8,044 nt of DNA from Propionibacterium sp. (GCA_030460725.1 JAKECL010000062.1:1-8044), one strand, 5' to 3'; counted from the stretch's first letter, positions 1 through 6,610 are shown. Translations and numbers: made by a program. Notes: generated from the letters alone by a model not told the origin.

Positions 1-288
1 GACCCCGAACCCACAGCCCGCCGCTGCCCGGCACCCGCAGCCCGCAGCACTTCGCCGCCCGCCGCCCGCCGCTGCCCGGCACCCGCAGCCCGCATCGAAG
101 GGTCACGCACAACGGGCCGGGGCCGCCCTCGTCGATGCACGGAGCAGGATGCCTGGGGCGACACGCGCGGGGCACACAACGGGTTCCCACCCCCACGACA
201 ATGCGGATCCTGACCCACCGCAATGGGTGCCGCCCGCGCGCCCACCCCGACCGCACCACGTCACACCCGAAGGTGCCGGGACCGGGCA
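1..288. other. Noncoding GC-rich region upstream of nrdD
   Basis: I see no convincing gene here. A 60-codon open frame from 135 to 317 has no ribosome binding site, an unremarkable Arg/Pro/Thr-rich translation, and runs into the nrdD operator region, so I do not call it. The stretch holds a 31-nt direct repeat (separate entry) and, at 272-290, a 6-bp inverted repeat (GGTGCC / GGCACC, 7-nt loop). That hairpin ends where the first NrdR-like box begins. It could terminate transcription arriving from the left or be part of the nrdD control region; there is no T-run to favour a terminator. Confidence 0.6.
16..94. repeat. 31-nt direct repeat, two copies with a 48-nt period
   Basis: Positions 16-46 and 64-94 are identical over 31 nt, both beginning GCCCGCCGCTGCC and ending GCAGCCCGCA. 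A 17-nt GC-rich spacer separates them. Only two copies are visible, and the window edge is close, so more copies may lie to the left. It looks like a low-complexity tandem duplication in noncoding DNA; no function can be assigned. Confidence 0.75.
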
Positions 289-304
289 CCACTAGATGTA
301 GGGT
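289..304. promoter_or_regulatory. NrdR box 1 (distal) of nrdDG
   Basis: The 16-mer CCACTAGATGTAGGGT has a CTA-N4-TAG core centred between 296 and 297. By my hand alignment it agrees at about 13 of 16 positions with the usual NrdR box (roughly ACACTAxATxTAGTGT). NrdR is the zinc-finger/ATP-cone repressor that controls ribonucleotide reductase operons across bacteria, and it normally uses two boxes about three helical turns apart. The second box here is centred exactly 32 bp downstream, which strongly supports the assignment. Confidence 0.75.
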
Positions 305-320
305 GACACCGATGTAGTTC

Positions 321-336
321 CTACTACATGTTGTGG
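321..336. promoter_or_regulatory. NrdR box 2 (proximal) of nrdDG
   Basis: CTACTACATGTTGTGG is centred between 328 and 329, 32 bp from the centre of box 1. It keeps the ACTA..AT.T.GTG positions of the NrdR consensus. A perfect 7-bp inverted repeat, ATGTAGT (312-318) / ACTACAT (323-329) with a 4-nt loop, overlaps it. A GTG codon at 333 falls inside this box, which is one reason for placing the nrdD start further downstream. The nrdD promoter probably overlaps this box, for example a -35-like GTGACA at 303-308 with a weak -10 TACATG at 325-330, but those hexamers are poor and I do not call them separately. Confidence 0.7.
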
Positions 337-377
337 AGAAACGTCCAGGGGTCGCCGCGTCGCGGCCCCCTTCGCCT

Positions 378-384
378 GAGGAGG
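378..384 (+). promoter_or_regulatory. Shine-Dalgarno sequence that fixes the nrdD start
   Basis: GAGGAGG ends 8 nt before the GTG at 393. It is the only strong ribosome binding site near the 5' end of the nrdD frame. The in-frame GTG at 333, 60 nt upstream, has none and lies inside an NrdR box. Confidence 0.85.
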
Positions 385-392
385 CCCAGCCC

Positions 393-2636
393 GTGAGCAC
401 AGTGTCGGTGACCCGCAAGCCAGTCGAGGACGACTACCCGCAGATGCCGGTCCTGACGGTCCTCAAGCGTGACGGTCGCCGCCTGCGTTTCGACGATGCG
501 TGCATCGAGCGAGCCCTGACGAAGGCCTTCACCGCCGCCCACGGTACCCCCGGCCTGCTGCAGCTCCAGCGCATCAGCGACCTGGTCGCGCGCATCGACG
601 CAGAGATCGCCCAGCGATTCACCGACACCGTGAAGATCTACGAGGTCCAGAGTGTCGTCGAACACGTCCTCCTGGACTCCCGCGAGTACGACGTGGCCGA
701 GGCCTACATCGACTACCGGGTCCAGCGCGACATCGCACGCAACCGCGCCACCGACGTCAATGAGTCGATCGACCGACTCATCGGCAAGGACGCCTCGATC
801 ATCAACGAGAACGCCAACAAGGACGCCGAGGTGTTCAACACCCAGCGCGACCTGACGGCCGGCGCCGCCGCCCGCGCAATCGGCCTGCGGATGCTGCCCC
901 CGCACGTGGCCAACGCCCACCAGAAGGGCGACATCCACTACCACGACCTCGACTACCACCCCTACACGCCGATGACGAACTGCTGCCTCATCGACTTCCG
1001 CACCATGCTCTCCACCGGCTACCGCATCGGCAACGCCCAGGTGGAGTCCCCCCGCTCCATCCAGACCGCCACCGCCCAGATCGCCCAGATCATCGCCAAT
1101 GTCTCCTCCAGCCAGTACGGCGGCTGCTCGGTGAACCGCATTGACGAACTCCTGGCCCCCTATGCGCGACTCAACCTGGACAAGCACATGGCGGATGCCC
1201 GCCGGTGGATCCCCGAGCCCGCCCACCAGCTGGAGTTCGCCCGGGAGAAGACCCGCAAGGCCATCTACGCCGCCATGCAGAGCCTGGAGTACGAGATCAA
1301 CACGCTCTTCACCTCCAACGGGCAGACGCCCTTCACCTCCGTCGGCTTCGGGCTGGGTGAGGGATGGCTGGAACGTGAGATCCAGCGCGCCATCCTCCAG
1401 ATCCGCATCGGCGGACTGGGGCGTGAGCACCGCACCGCGATCTTCCCCAAGCTGATCTTCACCCTGCGACGGGGGCTGAACCTGGCGCCGACCGACCCGA
1501 ACTACGACATCAAGGAACTGGCCGTGGAGTGCGCCACCAAGCGCATGTACCCCGACGTGCTCTCCTACGACAAGATCATCGAGCTGACCGGCAGCTTCAA
1601 GGTGCCCATGGGCTGTCGTTCCTTCCTGCAGGGGTGGCGTGACGAGGACGGCCACGACGTGTCCGAGGGTCGCATGAATCTCGGCGTGGTCACCCTGAAC
1701 CTGCCGCGCATCGCCCTGGAGACCCGTGGCGACAAGCAGGCCTTCTGGGCGCTGTTGGAGGAGCGCCTCTCCATCGCCCATGACGCGCTGATGTACCGCA
1801 TCGAGCGCTGCAAGGAGGCGACGCCGAGGAACGCGCCGATCCTCTACATGCACGGGGCGTTCGGGACCAAGCTCTCCCCCACCGATGACGTCGACCAGCT
1901 CTTCCGCAACGGGCGCGCCACCGTGTCCCTGGGCTACATCGGGCTCTACGAGGTCGCCACGGCCTTCTACGGCGGCGCATGGGAGCACGACCCGGAGGCG
2001 AAGGCCTTCACCCTGGAGGTCCTGCGTACCCTGGACGAGCACGCCAAGGCCTGGAAGGCAGCCACCGGCTACCACTTCAGCGTCTACTCCACGCCGAGTG
2101 AGAGCCTGACGGACCGCTTCTGCCGCCTGGACCGGAAGAAGTTCGGGTCGGTGCGTGACATCACCGACAAGGACTACTACACGAACTCCTTCCACTACGA
2201 CGTGCGCAAGGCGCCGACCCCCTTCGAGAAGCTCGACTTCGAGAAGGACTACCCGGTCTACGCCGCAGGCGGATTCATCCACTACTGCGAGTACCCCGTC
2301 CTCCAGCAGAACCCGAAGGCGCTGGAGGCCGTGTGGGACTACGCCTACGACCGCGTGGGGTACCTGGGCACCAACACCCCCATCGACCGCTGCTACGCCT
2401 GCGGGTTCTCCGGTGACTTCACCCCCACTGAGGAGGGCTTCGCGTGCCCTGAGTGCGGCAACACCGATCCCCGCACCTGCGATGTGGTCAAGCGGACCTG
2501 CGGCTACCTGGGGAACCCGCAGCAGAGGCCCATGGTCCACGGCCGCCACGTGGAGATCTCCTCACGTGTCAAGCACATGGCAGGTGCCACCAGCCTCCCT
2601 CACGAGGGCGTGTCGGTTCCCCCTGAGCAGCGGTGA
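393..2636 (+). CDS. nrdD: Anaerobic (class III) ribonucleoside-triphosphate reductase
   Basis: This 747-aa protein reduces ribonucleoside triphosphates to dNTPs without oxygen, using a glycyl radical. An ATP-cone allosteric domain occupies about residues 20-108 (VLKRDGRRLRF start). The catalytic barrel carries the two active-site cysteines expected for NrdD: one in MTNCCLID (197/198) and one in VPMGCRSF (408). The C-terminal zinc site is CxxC (667, 670) plus CxxC (685, 688). The radical glycine is Gly704 in RTCGYLG, with the canonical spacing to the C-terminus. Length fits the family (about 700 residues plus a short N-terminal extension). Start GTG 393 is chosen for its strong Shine-Dalgarno sequence. 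The stop overlaps the nrdG start by 4 nt (GTGA), so the two are translationally coupled. Paired NrdR-like boxes upstream suggest repression when dNTPs are plentiful. All catalytic residues are present, so it should be functional. Confidence 0.97.
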   Translation: MSTVSVTRKPVEDDYPQMPVLTVLKRDGRRLRFDDACIERALTKAFTAAHGTPGLLQLQRISDLVARIDAEIAQRFTDTVKIYEVQSVVEHVLLDSREYDVAEAYIDYRVQRDIARNRATDVNESIDRLIGKDASIINENANKDAEVFNTQRDLTAGAAARAIGLRMLPPHVANAHQKGDIHYHDLDYHPYTPMTNCCLIDFRTMLSTGYRIGNAQVESPRSIQTATAQIAQIIANVSSSQYGGCSVNRIDELLAPYARLNLDKHMADARRWIPEPAHQLEFAREKTRKAIYAAMQSLEYEINTLFTSNGQTPFTSVGFGLGEGWLEREIQRAILQIRIGGLGREHRTAIFPKLIFTLRRGLNLAPTDPNYDIKELAVECATKRMYPDVLSYDKIIELTGSFKVPMGCRSFLQGWRDEDGHDVSEGRMNLGVVTLNLPRIALETRGDKQAFWALLEERLSIAHDALMYRIERCKEATPRNAPILYMHGAFGTKLSPTDDVDQLFRNGRATVSLGYIGLYEVATAFYGGAWEHDPEAKAFTLEVLRTLDEHAKAWKAATGYHFSVYSTPSESLTDRFCRLDRKKFGSVRDITDKDYYTNSFHYDVRKAPTPFEKLDFEKDYPVYAAGGFIHYCEYPVLQQNPKALEAVWDYAYDRVGYLGTNTPIDRCYACGFSGDFTPTEEGFACPECGNTDPRTCDVVKRTCGYLGNPQQRPMVHGRHVEISSRVKHMAGATSLPHEGVSVPPEQR

Positions 2637-3253
2637 GACGACGCCGCATGCCCCGCACACCCCGACCCGGTCAGTGGCGGTCCGACCAGCTCAGCCAGAG
2701 TTTCATCGCGGACTACAAGCCCTTCGTCATGGTCGACGGCGAGGGGGTGCGCTGCAGTCTCTACGTCAGCGGATGTCCCTTCGCCTGCGAGGGCTGCTTC
2801 AACCAGGCCGCCTGGAGCTTCCGCTACGGCACGCCGTGGGATGAGGAGTTGCAGGAGAGGATCCTGGGAGATCTCGCCCACGAGGCGGTCCAGGGGTTGA
2901 CGCTGCTGGGGGGCGAGCCCTTCCTCAACACAGGTGTGTGCCTGGAGCTGGTGCACGCGGTGCGCGAGCGCTTCGGGCACACGAAGGATGTCTGGTCCTG
3001 GACGGGCTACACCTTCGAGGAGCTCCAGGGGGAGACCGCGGACAAGCAGGAACTGCTGGCACAGCTGGACGTCCTGGTGGACGGCCGCTTCGAGCTCTCT
3101 CAGCGGGACCTGACCCTGCAGTTCCGGGGATCCAGGAACCAGCGGGTCCTGGACGCGCCCGCGTCGTTGTCAGCGGGCCACGCGGTGCAGTGGGGTCGTC
3201 TGAGGGACGCTGAGCGGACCTATGAGCAGGTACAGCGCCGCCCCCTCCTCTGA
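2633..3253 (+). CDS. nrdG: NrdD-activating enzyme, radical SAM protein
   Basis: This 206-aa protein is the activase that uses S-adenosylmethionine and a [4Fe-4S] cluster to install the glycyl radical on NrdD. The cluster motif CxxxCxxC is at Cys48, Cys52 and Cys55 (SGCPFACEGCFN). The SAM-binding GGE motif is at residues 93-95 (LLGGEPF). TGYTFEEL and the C-terminal VDGRFE...FRGSRNQR stretch are typical of NrdG. It is somewhat longer than the E. coli enzyme (about 154 aa). The start is either GTG 2633, overlapping the nrdD stop, or ATG 2648 (201 aa); I prefer 2633 because of the GTGA overlap, but neither has a clear ribosome binding site. The stop codon is immediately followed by the first unit of the repeat array, so the 3' UTR is the array itself. 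Confidence 0.95.
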   Translation: MRRRRMPRTPRPGQWRSDQLSQSFIADYKPFVMVDGEGVRCSLYVSGCPFACEGCFNQAAWSFRYGTPWDEELQERILGDLAHEAVQGLTLLGGEPFLNTGVCLELVHAVRERFGHTKDVWSWTGYTFEELQGETADKQELLAQLDVLVDGRFELSQRDLTLQFRGSRNQRVLDAPASLSAGHAVQWGRLRDAERTYEQVQRRPLL

Positions 3254-3441
3254 CGAAGTCCGTCGCGTTTCCCGCCGAAGTCCGTCCTGTTTCCCGCCGA
3301 AGTCCGTCCCGTTTCCTGACGAAGTCCGTCGCGTTTCCTGACGAAGTCCGTCCCCGTCGACGAGGGCGGACCTCGCCGTTCAGGAGAACGGACTTCGCGG
3401 GGAAAGGCGACGGACTTCGTCGCAATCTGGGACGGACTTCG
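3254..3441. repeat. Inverted tandem array of a 22-bp unit (5 forward + 4 reverse) between convergent nrdG and leuD
   Basis: The 11-nt core CGAAGTCCGTC occurs exactly at 3254, 3276, 3298, 3320 and 3342, a strict 22-nt period. The 11-nt linkers resemble CCGTTTCCCGC or CCGTTTCCTGA. After a 12-nt centre containing the palindrome CGTCGACG (3355-3362), the core returns in reverse complement at 3365 (GGCGGACCTCG, degenerate), 3387 (AACGGACTTCG), 3409 and 3431 (both exact GACGGACTTCG), again every 22 nt. Linkers in the reverse arm include the reverse-complement-like CGGGGAAAGGC. A transcript from either side could fold into a long imperfect hairpin. The 22-bp spacing also puts the cores on nearly one face of the helix. 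No gene is called inside: translations here are only the repeat read in all frames. Function unknown. Confidence 0.95.
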
Positions 3442-3475
3442 CTAGGGCGAGAGACGTGAAGGAGAGACGGCCCGG

Positions 3476-4135
3476 TCAGCGGGAGGTGGGGAGTCCGAGC
3501 GCCACGGGTCGTGCCGGCAGGACCTCTTCCTTGGGAAGGGTCCGTGCGGGCCGCGTCCTCGGCTTGAAGGAGGGACGCTCAGCCTCGAAGGCAGTGATTG
3601 CCTGCTCGTCGCGCAGGGTGAGCCCGATGTCGTCCAGGCCCTCCATGAGACGCCACCGCGTGTAGTCGTCGATCTGGAAGCGGCAGGTCACCGGGCCGGC
3701 GGTGACCGTACGGTTCTCCAGGGAAACCGTCACCTCGGTCCCGGGCTCCGACTCCAGGACCTTCCACAGGGACTCACAGTCCTCAGGAGTGATGATTCCC
3801 GCAACCAGACCCTGCTTGCCCGCATTGCCACGGAAGATGTCGGCGAACTTCGGCGCCAGCACCACCCGGAATCCGTAGTCCTTGAGCGCCCACACCGCGT
3901 GCTCCCGCGAGGAGCCGGTGCCGAAGTCAGGACCCGCCACCAGCACCGAGCCTGCGGTGTAGGACTTCTGGTTGAGGATGAAGTCCGGATCGTTCCTCCA
4001 CGCTGCGAAGAGCGCGTCCTCGAAGCCGGTGCGCGTGACCCTCTTGAGGTAGACGGCCGGGATGATCTGGTCGGTGTCGACGTTCGAGCGACGCAGCGGG
4101 ACCCCGATGCCGGTGTGGGTGGTGAACTTCTCCAT
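3476..4135 (-). CDS. leuD: 3-isopropylmalate dehydratase small subunit
   Basis: This 219-aa subunit works with LeuC to isomerise 2-isopropylmalate to 3-isopropylmalate, the second step of leucine biosynthesis. It carries the swivelling domain of the aconitase family. Diagnostic stretches are NVDTDQIIPAVYLKR (residues 18-32) and FGTGSSREHAVWAL, with the substrate-binding GSSREHA loop at 74-80. The start ATG at 4135 has GGAG (4142-4145) 6 nt upstream. It begins 30 nt after the leuC stop, so leuCD is one minus-strand operon. The C-terminus after about residue 187 (SFKPRTRPARTL onward) is a Pro/Arg-rich tail that makes the protein roughly 15-25 residues longer than usual LeuD proteins. The stop lies only 34 nt from the repeat array. 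Confidence 0.96.
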   Translation of the reverse strand: MEKFTTHTGIGVPLRRSNVDTDQIIPAVYLKRVTRTGFEDALFAAWRNDPDFILNQKSYTAGSVLVAGPDFGTGSSREHAVWALKDYGFRVVLAPKFADIFRGNAGKQGLVAGIITPEDCESLWKVLESEPGTEVTVSLENRTVTAGPVTCRFQIDDYTRWRLMEGLDDIGLTLRDEQAITAFEAERPSFKPRTRPARTLPKEEVLPARPVALGLPTSR

Positions 4136-4165
4136 GTCAGTCTCCGTTCCTTCCGTACCGCTGGC

Positions 4166-5566
4166 TCACAGATCCGCTGGGCTCGACAGCGTGCCGCGCA
4201 CAGCCGTCGCCGCCGCCACCAGCGGGGACACCAGGTGGGTGCGTCCCCCCTTGCCCTGGCGTCCCTCGAAATTCCTGTTCGAGGTCGACGCGGCCCGCTC
4301 GCCGGGCCGCAGTTGATCAGGATTCATGCCCAGACACATCGAACATCCCGCATTGCGCCACTCGGCACCGAACTCCGTGAAGACACGGTCCAATCCCTCA
4401 GCCTCGGCCTGGAGGCGCACACGAGCCGAGCCCGGCACGACCAGCATGCGCACCCCCTTGGCCTTGCTGTGCCCCTTGATGACGGAGGCCGCGGCCCGCA
4501 GGTCCTCGATGCGCCCGTTCGTGCAGGATCCCAGGAACACGGTGTCGACGGGGATCTCACGCATCGGCGTGCCGGCTTGGAGGCCCATGTACTCCAGGGC
4601 TCGGGCGGCCGCGGTCCGGGCGTTCTCGTCCCCGATGTCAGCCGGATCGGGCACGGCCGCGGACAGGGGAACACCCTGACCGGGATTCGTGCCCCAGGTG
4701 ACGAAGGGCTCGATGTCGGCGGCTTCGAGCACCACCTCCGCGTCGAAGGTCGCATCCTCGTCCGAGTGCAGCGTCGACCAGTACTCCACCGCCCGGTCCC
4801 AGTCCTCGCCCTCAGGAGCGTGGGGCCGGCCCTGGATGTAGTCGAAGGTCGTCTGGTCGGGGGCCACCATCCCGGCCCGCGCGCCGGCCTCGATGGACAT
4901 GTTGCAGATGGTCATGCGGCCCTCCATGGAGAGCTCGCGAATGGCCTGGCCGCGGTACTCCAGGACGTAGCCCTGTCCCCCACCGGTGCCGATGCGGGCG
5001 ATGACCGCCAGGATGATGTCCTTGGCGGTGGATCCCGCGGGCAGCGAGCCGTTGACGGTGATCGCCATCGTCTTGAAGGGTTGCAGCGGGAGGGTCTGGG
5101 TGGCGAGCACGTGCTCGACCTCGGAGGTGCCGATGCCGAAGGCCAGGGCGCCGAAGGCCCCGTGGGTGGAGGTGTGGGAGTCCCCACAGACGATGGTCAT
5201 ACCCGGCTGGGTGAGTCCGAGTTGGGGTCCCACGACATGGACGATCCCCTGGTCGGCATCGCCGAGCGAATGGATGCGGACCCCGAACTCCTCAGCATTG
5301 GAGCGCAGCGTGTTGATCTGGATGCGGGAGGTCTCATCCGCGATGGGCAGATCGATGTCCAGCGTGGGGGTGTTGTGGTCCTCGGTGGCGATCGTCAGAT
5401 CAGGGCGGCGCACGGGTCGGCCCGCCAGCCGGAGTCCCTCGAACGCCTGGGGGCTGGTGACCTCGTGGACCAGGTGGAGGTCGATGTAGAGCAGATCAGG
5501 CGCTCCGTCCTCTCCCCGCTTGACGATGTGGTCCGACCAGACCTTCTCGGCCAACGTGGCGCTCAT
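4166..5566 (-). CDS. leuC: 3-isopropylmalate dehydratase large subunit
   Basis: This 466-aa protein is the iron-sulfur subunit of isopropylmalate isomerase. The three [4Fe-4S] ligands are Cys348 in GSCTNGR and Cys408/Cys411 in GCSMCLGMN, as in aconitase-family enzymes. Other family signatures are LYIDLHLVHEVTSPQAF near the N-terminus, CGDSHTSTHGAFGALAFGIG, and the C-terminal TSNRNFEGRQG. The length matches bacterial LeuC. The start ATG 5566 is preceded by a strong AGGAGG; the open frame continues far upstream, but that part is antisense to ltbR, pimB and a repeat array and is not real. It is first in the leuCD operon and divergent from ltbR, which is the arrangement known for LtbR/NdgR regulation of leuCD in other actinobacteria. 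Confidence 0.97.
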   Translation of the reverse strand: MSATLAEKVWSDHIVKRGEDGAPDLLYIDLHLVHEVTSPQAFEGLRLAGRPVRRPDLTIATEDHNTPTLDIDLPIADETSRIQINTLRSNAEEFGVRIHSLGDADQGIVHVVGPQLGLTQPGMTIVCGDSHTSTHGAFGALAFGIGTSEVEHVLATQTLPLQPFKTMAITVNGSLPAGSTAKDIILAVIARIGTGGGQGYVLEYRGQAIRELSMEGRMTICNMSIEAGARAGMVAPDQTTFDYIQGRPHAPEGEDWDRAVEYWSTLHSDEDATFDAEVVLEAADIEPFVTWGTNPGQGVPLSAAVPDPADIGDENARTAAARALEYMGLQAGTPMREIPVDTVFLGSCTNGRIEDLRAAASVIKGHSKAKGVRMLVVPGSARVRLQAEAEGLDRVFTEFGAEWRNAGCSMCLGMNPDQLRPGERAASTSNRNFEGRQGKGGRTHLVSPLVAAATAVRGTLSSPADL

Positions 5567-5570
5567 GACC

Positions 5571-5576
5571 CCTCCT
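5571..5576 (-). promoter_or_regulatory. Shine-Dalgarno sequence of leuC
   Basis: Read on the minus strand this is AGGAGG, followed by GGTC and the ATG at 5566. It decides the leuC start against the in-frame ATG at 5626, which would add 20 residues and has no such site. A short inverted repeat (CCACC / GGTGG, 5585-5600) lies just upstream in the leader. I see no leucine-rich leader peptide, so control by a repressor is more likely than attenuation. Confidence 0.8.
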
Positions 5577-5637
5577 GTGCGACTCCACCCCGGCTGGTGG
5601 GTCCATTGCGTAGTTCTGCGTTCCATGGTTCGCCAGT

Positions 5638-5675
5638 TCCACGATGTGGAGATTTTGAATCTCAGGGGGTGAGAT
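5638..5675. promoter_or_regulatory. Candidate LtbR operator region between leuC and ltbR
   Basis: Three perfect inverted repeats are stacked in 38 bp of the divergent spacer: TCCAC-gat-GTGGA (5638-5650), GAGATT-ttg-AATCTC (5649-5663) and ATCTCA-ggggg-TGAGAT (5659-5675). Each overlaps the next, so the middle half-sites are shared. IclR-family regulators bind short palindromes in exactly this kind of divergent spacer, and LtbR of Corynebacterium glutamicum is known to act between ltbR and leuC. A possible ltbR -10 (TTGAAT, 5655-5660) falls inside the cluster. Which palindrome is the operator cannot be told from this sequence alone. Confidence 0.5.
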
Positions 5676-5689
5676 GCAAAGATCAGGTC

Positions 5690-6424
5690 ATGGAGGACGC
5701 GACATCCAGTGGAGTGGGAGTCCTGGACAAGGCGGCAATGGTCCTCGGTGCGCTTGAGGCCGGCCCTGCCACACTTGCCCAGCTGGTTTCGGCAACGGGC
5801 CTGGCCCGTCCGACCGCTCATCGTCTTGCAGTCGCCCTGGAGTACCACCGCTTGGTGGCCCGCGACATGCAGGGGCGATTCGTCCTGGGGCCCAGGCTGC
5901 AGGAACTCGCCTCCTCCGCAGGTGAGGACCGGCTGCTGGCAGCTTCGATGCCTGTCCTCATCGCTCTGCGCGACCACGCCAAGGAGTCCTCGCAGCTCTA
6001 CCGTCGCCAGGGTGACGTGCGCGTGTGCGTGGCCGCTTCGGAACGCCAGATGGGTCTGCGTGACTCCATCCCGGTGGGTGCGACGCTGAGCATGAAGGCA
6101 GGATCGGCCGCCCAGGTACTGCTGGCGTGGGAGGAACCCGACCGGCTCCACCGCGGCCTCTACGGCGCCTCCTTCAATGCCACCATGCTCTCCCAGGTGC
6201 GACGTCGCGGCTGGGCGCAGTCCGTGGGAGAGCGGGAGCCCGGTGTGGCCTCCGTCTCCGCTCCCGTGCGCGGTCCGTCGGGCCGCGTCCTGGCAGCCAT
6301 CTCGATCTCGGGCCCCATCGAACGCATCGGCCGCCAGCCCGGCCGCCAGCACGGGCCTTCCGTGGTGGCCGCCGCCAACCGGCTCTCCGAGTTCCTGCGC
6401 TCGGCGGAGGACCTGGAGATCTGA
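5690..6424 (+). CDS. ltbR: IclR-family regulator of leucine biosynthesis (LtbR/NdgR type)
   Basis: This 244-aa protein has the two-domain IclR layout. The N-terminal winged helix-turn-helix spans about residues 11-57, with TLAQLVSATGLARPTAHRLAVAL covering the helix pair that contacts DNA. A ligand-binding GAF-like domain follows from about residue 75 to the end. Length is normal for the family. It is transcribed away from leuCD across a 123-bp spacer, as are ltbR of Corynebacterium glutamicum (regulator of leuB, leuCD and trp) and ndgR of Streptomyces. The name rests on this synteny plus family membership, not on a measured match. The start is uncertain: ATG 5690 has only a weak AGG close upstream, while GTG 5669, in frame and 21 nt earlier, would suit a leaderless message from the TTGAAT -10 candidate. 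Expected role: leucine-responsive control of leuCD and probably of itself. Confidence 0.85.
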   Translation: MEDATSSGVGVLDKAAMVLGALEAGPATLAQLVSATGLARPTAHRLAVALEYHRLVARDMQGRFVLGPRLQELASSAGEDRLLAASMPVLIALRDHAKESSQLYRRQGDVRVCVAASERQMGLRDSIPVGATLSMKAGSAAQVLLAWEEPDRLHRGLYGASFNATMLSQVRRRGWAQSVGEREPGVASVSAPVRGPSGRVLAAISISGPIERIGRQPGRQHGPSVVAAANRLSEFLRSAEDLEI

Positions 6425-6597
6425 GGCGGGGCATCCACGGCGACGAGGGCGACACCTCCCTCCTTCTCCGCGCGGTTCCCCAGGATGCGGGCGCCACGAC
6501 CTGAGGGGCACTCCGGCTCCCGGTGTGGTCTCCCCGCGGTGCTGTCGCGCGGCTGCGACCGTTCCGACGCGCCCAGGGCCCACGCCAGGCCCCCGCC
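6425..6597. other. Spacer between ltbR and pimB
   Basis: No gene is visible in this stretch. It contains only a weak 5-bp inverted repeat (CCGCG 6534-6538 / CGCGG 6548-6552) that might serve as a terminator for ltbR but lacks a T-run. No unit of the 22-bp array occurs here, in contrast to the two convergent junctions. Confidence 0.5.
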
Positions 6598-6603
6598 TAG
6601 ACT
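6598..6603 (+). promoter_or_regulatory. Probable -10 element of a leaderless pimB promoter
   Basis: TAGACT fits the actinobacterial -10 pattern TANNNT and ends 7 nt before the pimB ATG. Transcription from it would begin at or within a base of that ATG. No Shine-Dalgarno sequence lies upstream of the ATG (the preceding bases are GGGCTCC). Both facts point to a leaderless mRNA. No clear -35 hexamer is visible. Confidence 0.6.
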
Positions 6604-6610
6604 GGGCTCC

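Noticed and set aside
135..317. Small protein of 60 residues upstream of nrdD
   Set aside because: It has no ribosome binding site and no recognisable feature, and it extends into the operator region.
331..339. DnaA box (TTGTGGAGA, one mismatch to TTGTGGATA)
   Set aside because: It is a single isolated imperfect match, and the bases are better explained as part of NrdR box 2.
333..392. Upstream GTG start for nrdD
   Set aside because: There is no ribosome binding site, it overlaps NrdR box 2, and a better GTG with GAGGAGG lies at 393.
324..2549. Long minus-strand open frame opposite nrdD (741 codons)
   Set aside because: It is the antisense shadow of a well-supported nrdD in high-GC DNA. 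Its Val/Gly/Leu-rich translation has no recognisable domain.
3254..3441. CRISPR array
   Set aside because: The repeated core is 11 nt, the linkers are 11 nt and resemble each other, and orientation flips in the middle. No cas gene is present.
3899..5689. Plus-strand open frame leading into ltbR
   Set aside because: It is antisense to leuC and leuD. The IclR fold begins only at about 5690 (or 5669).
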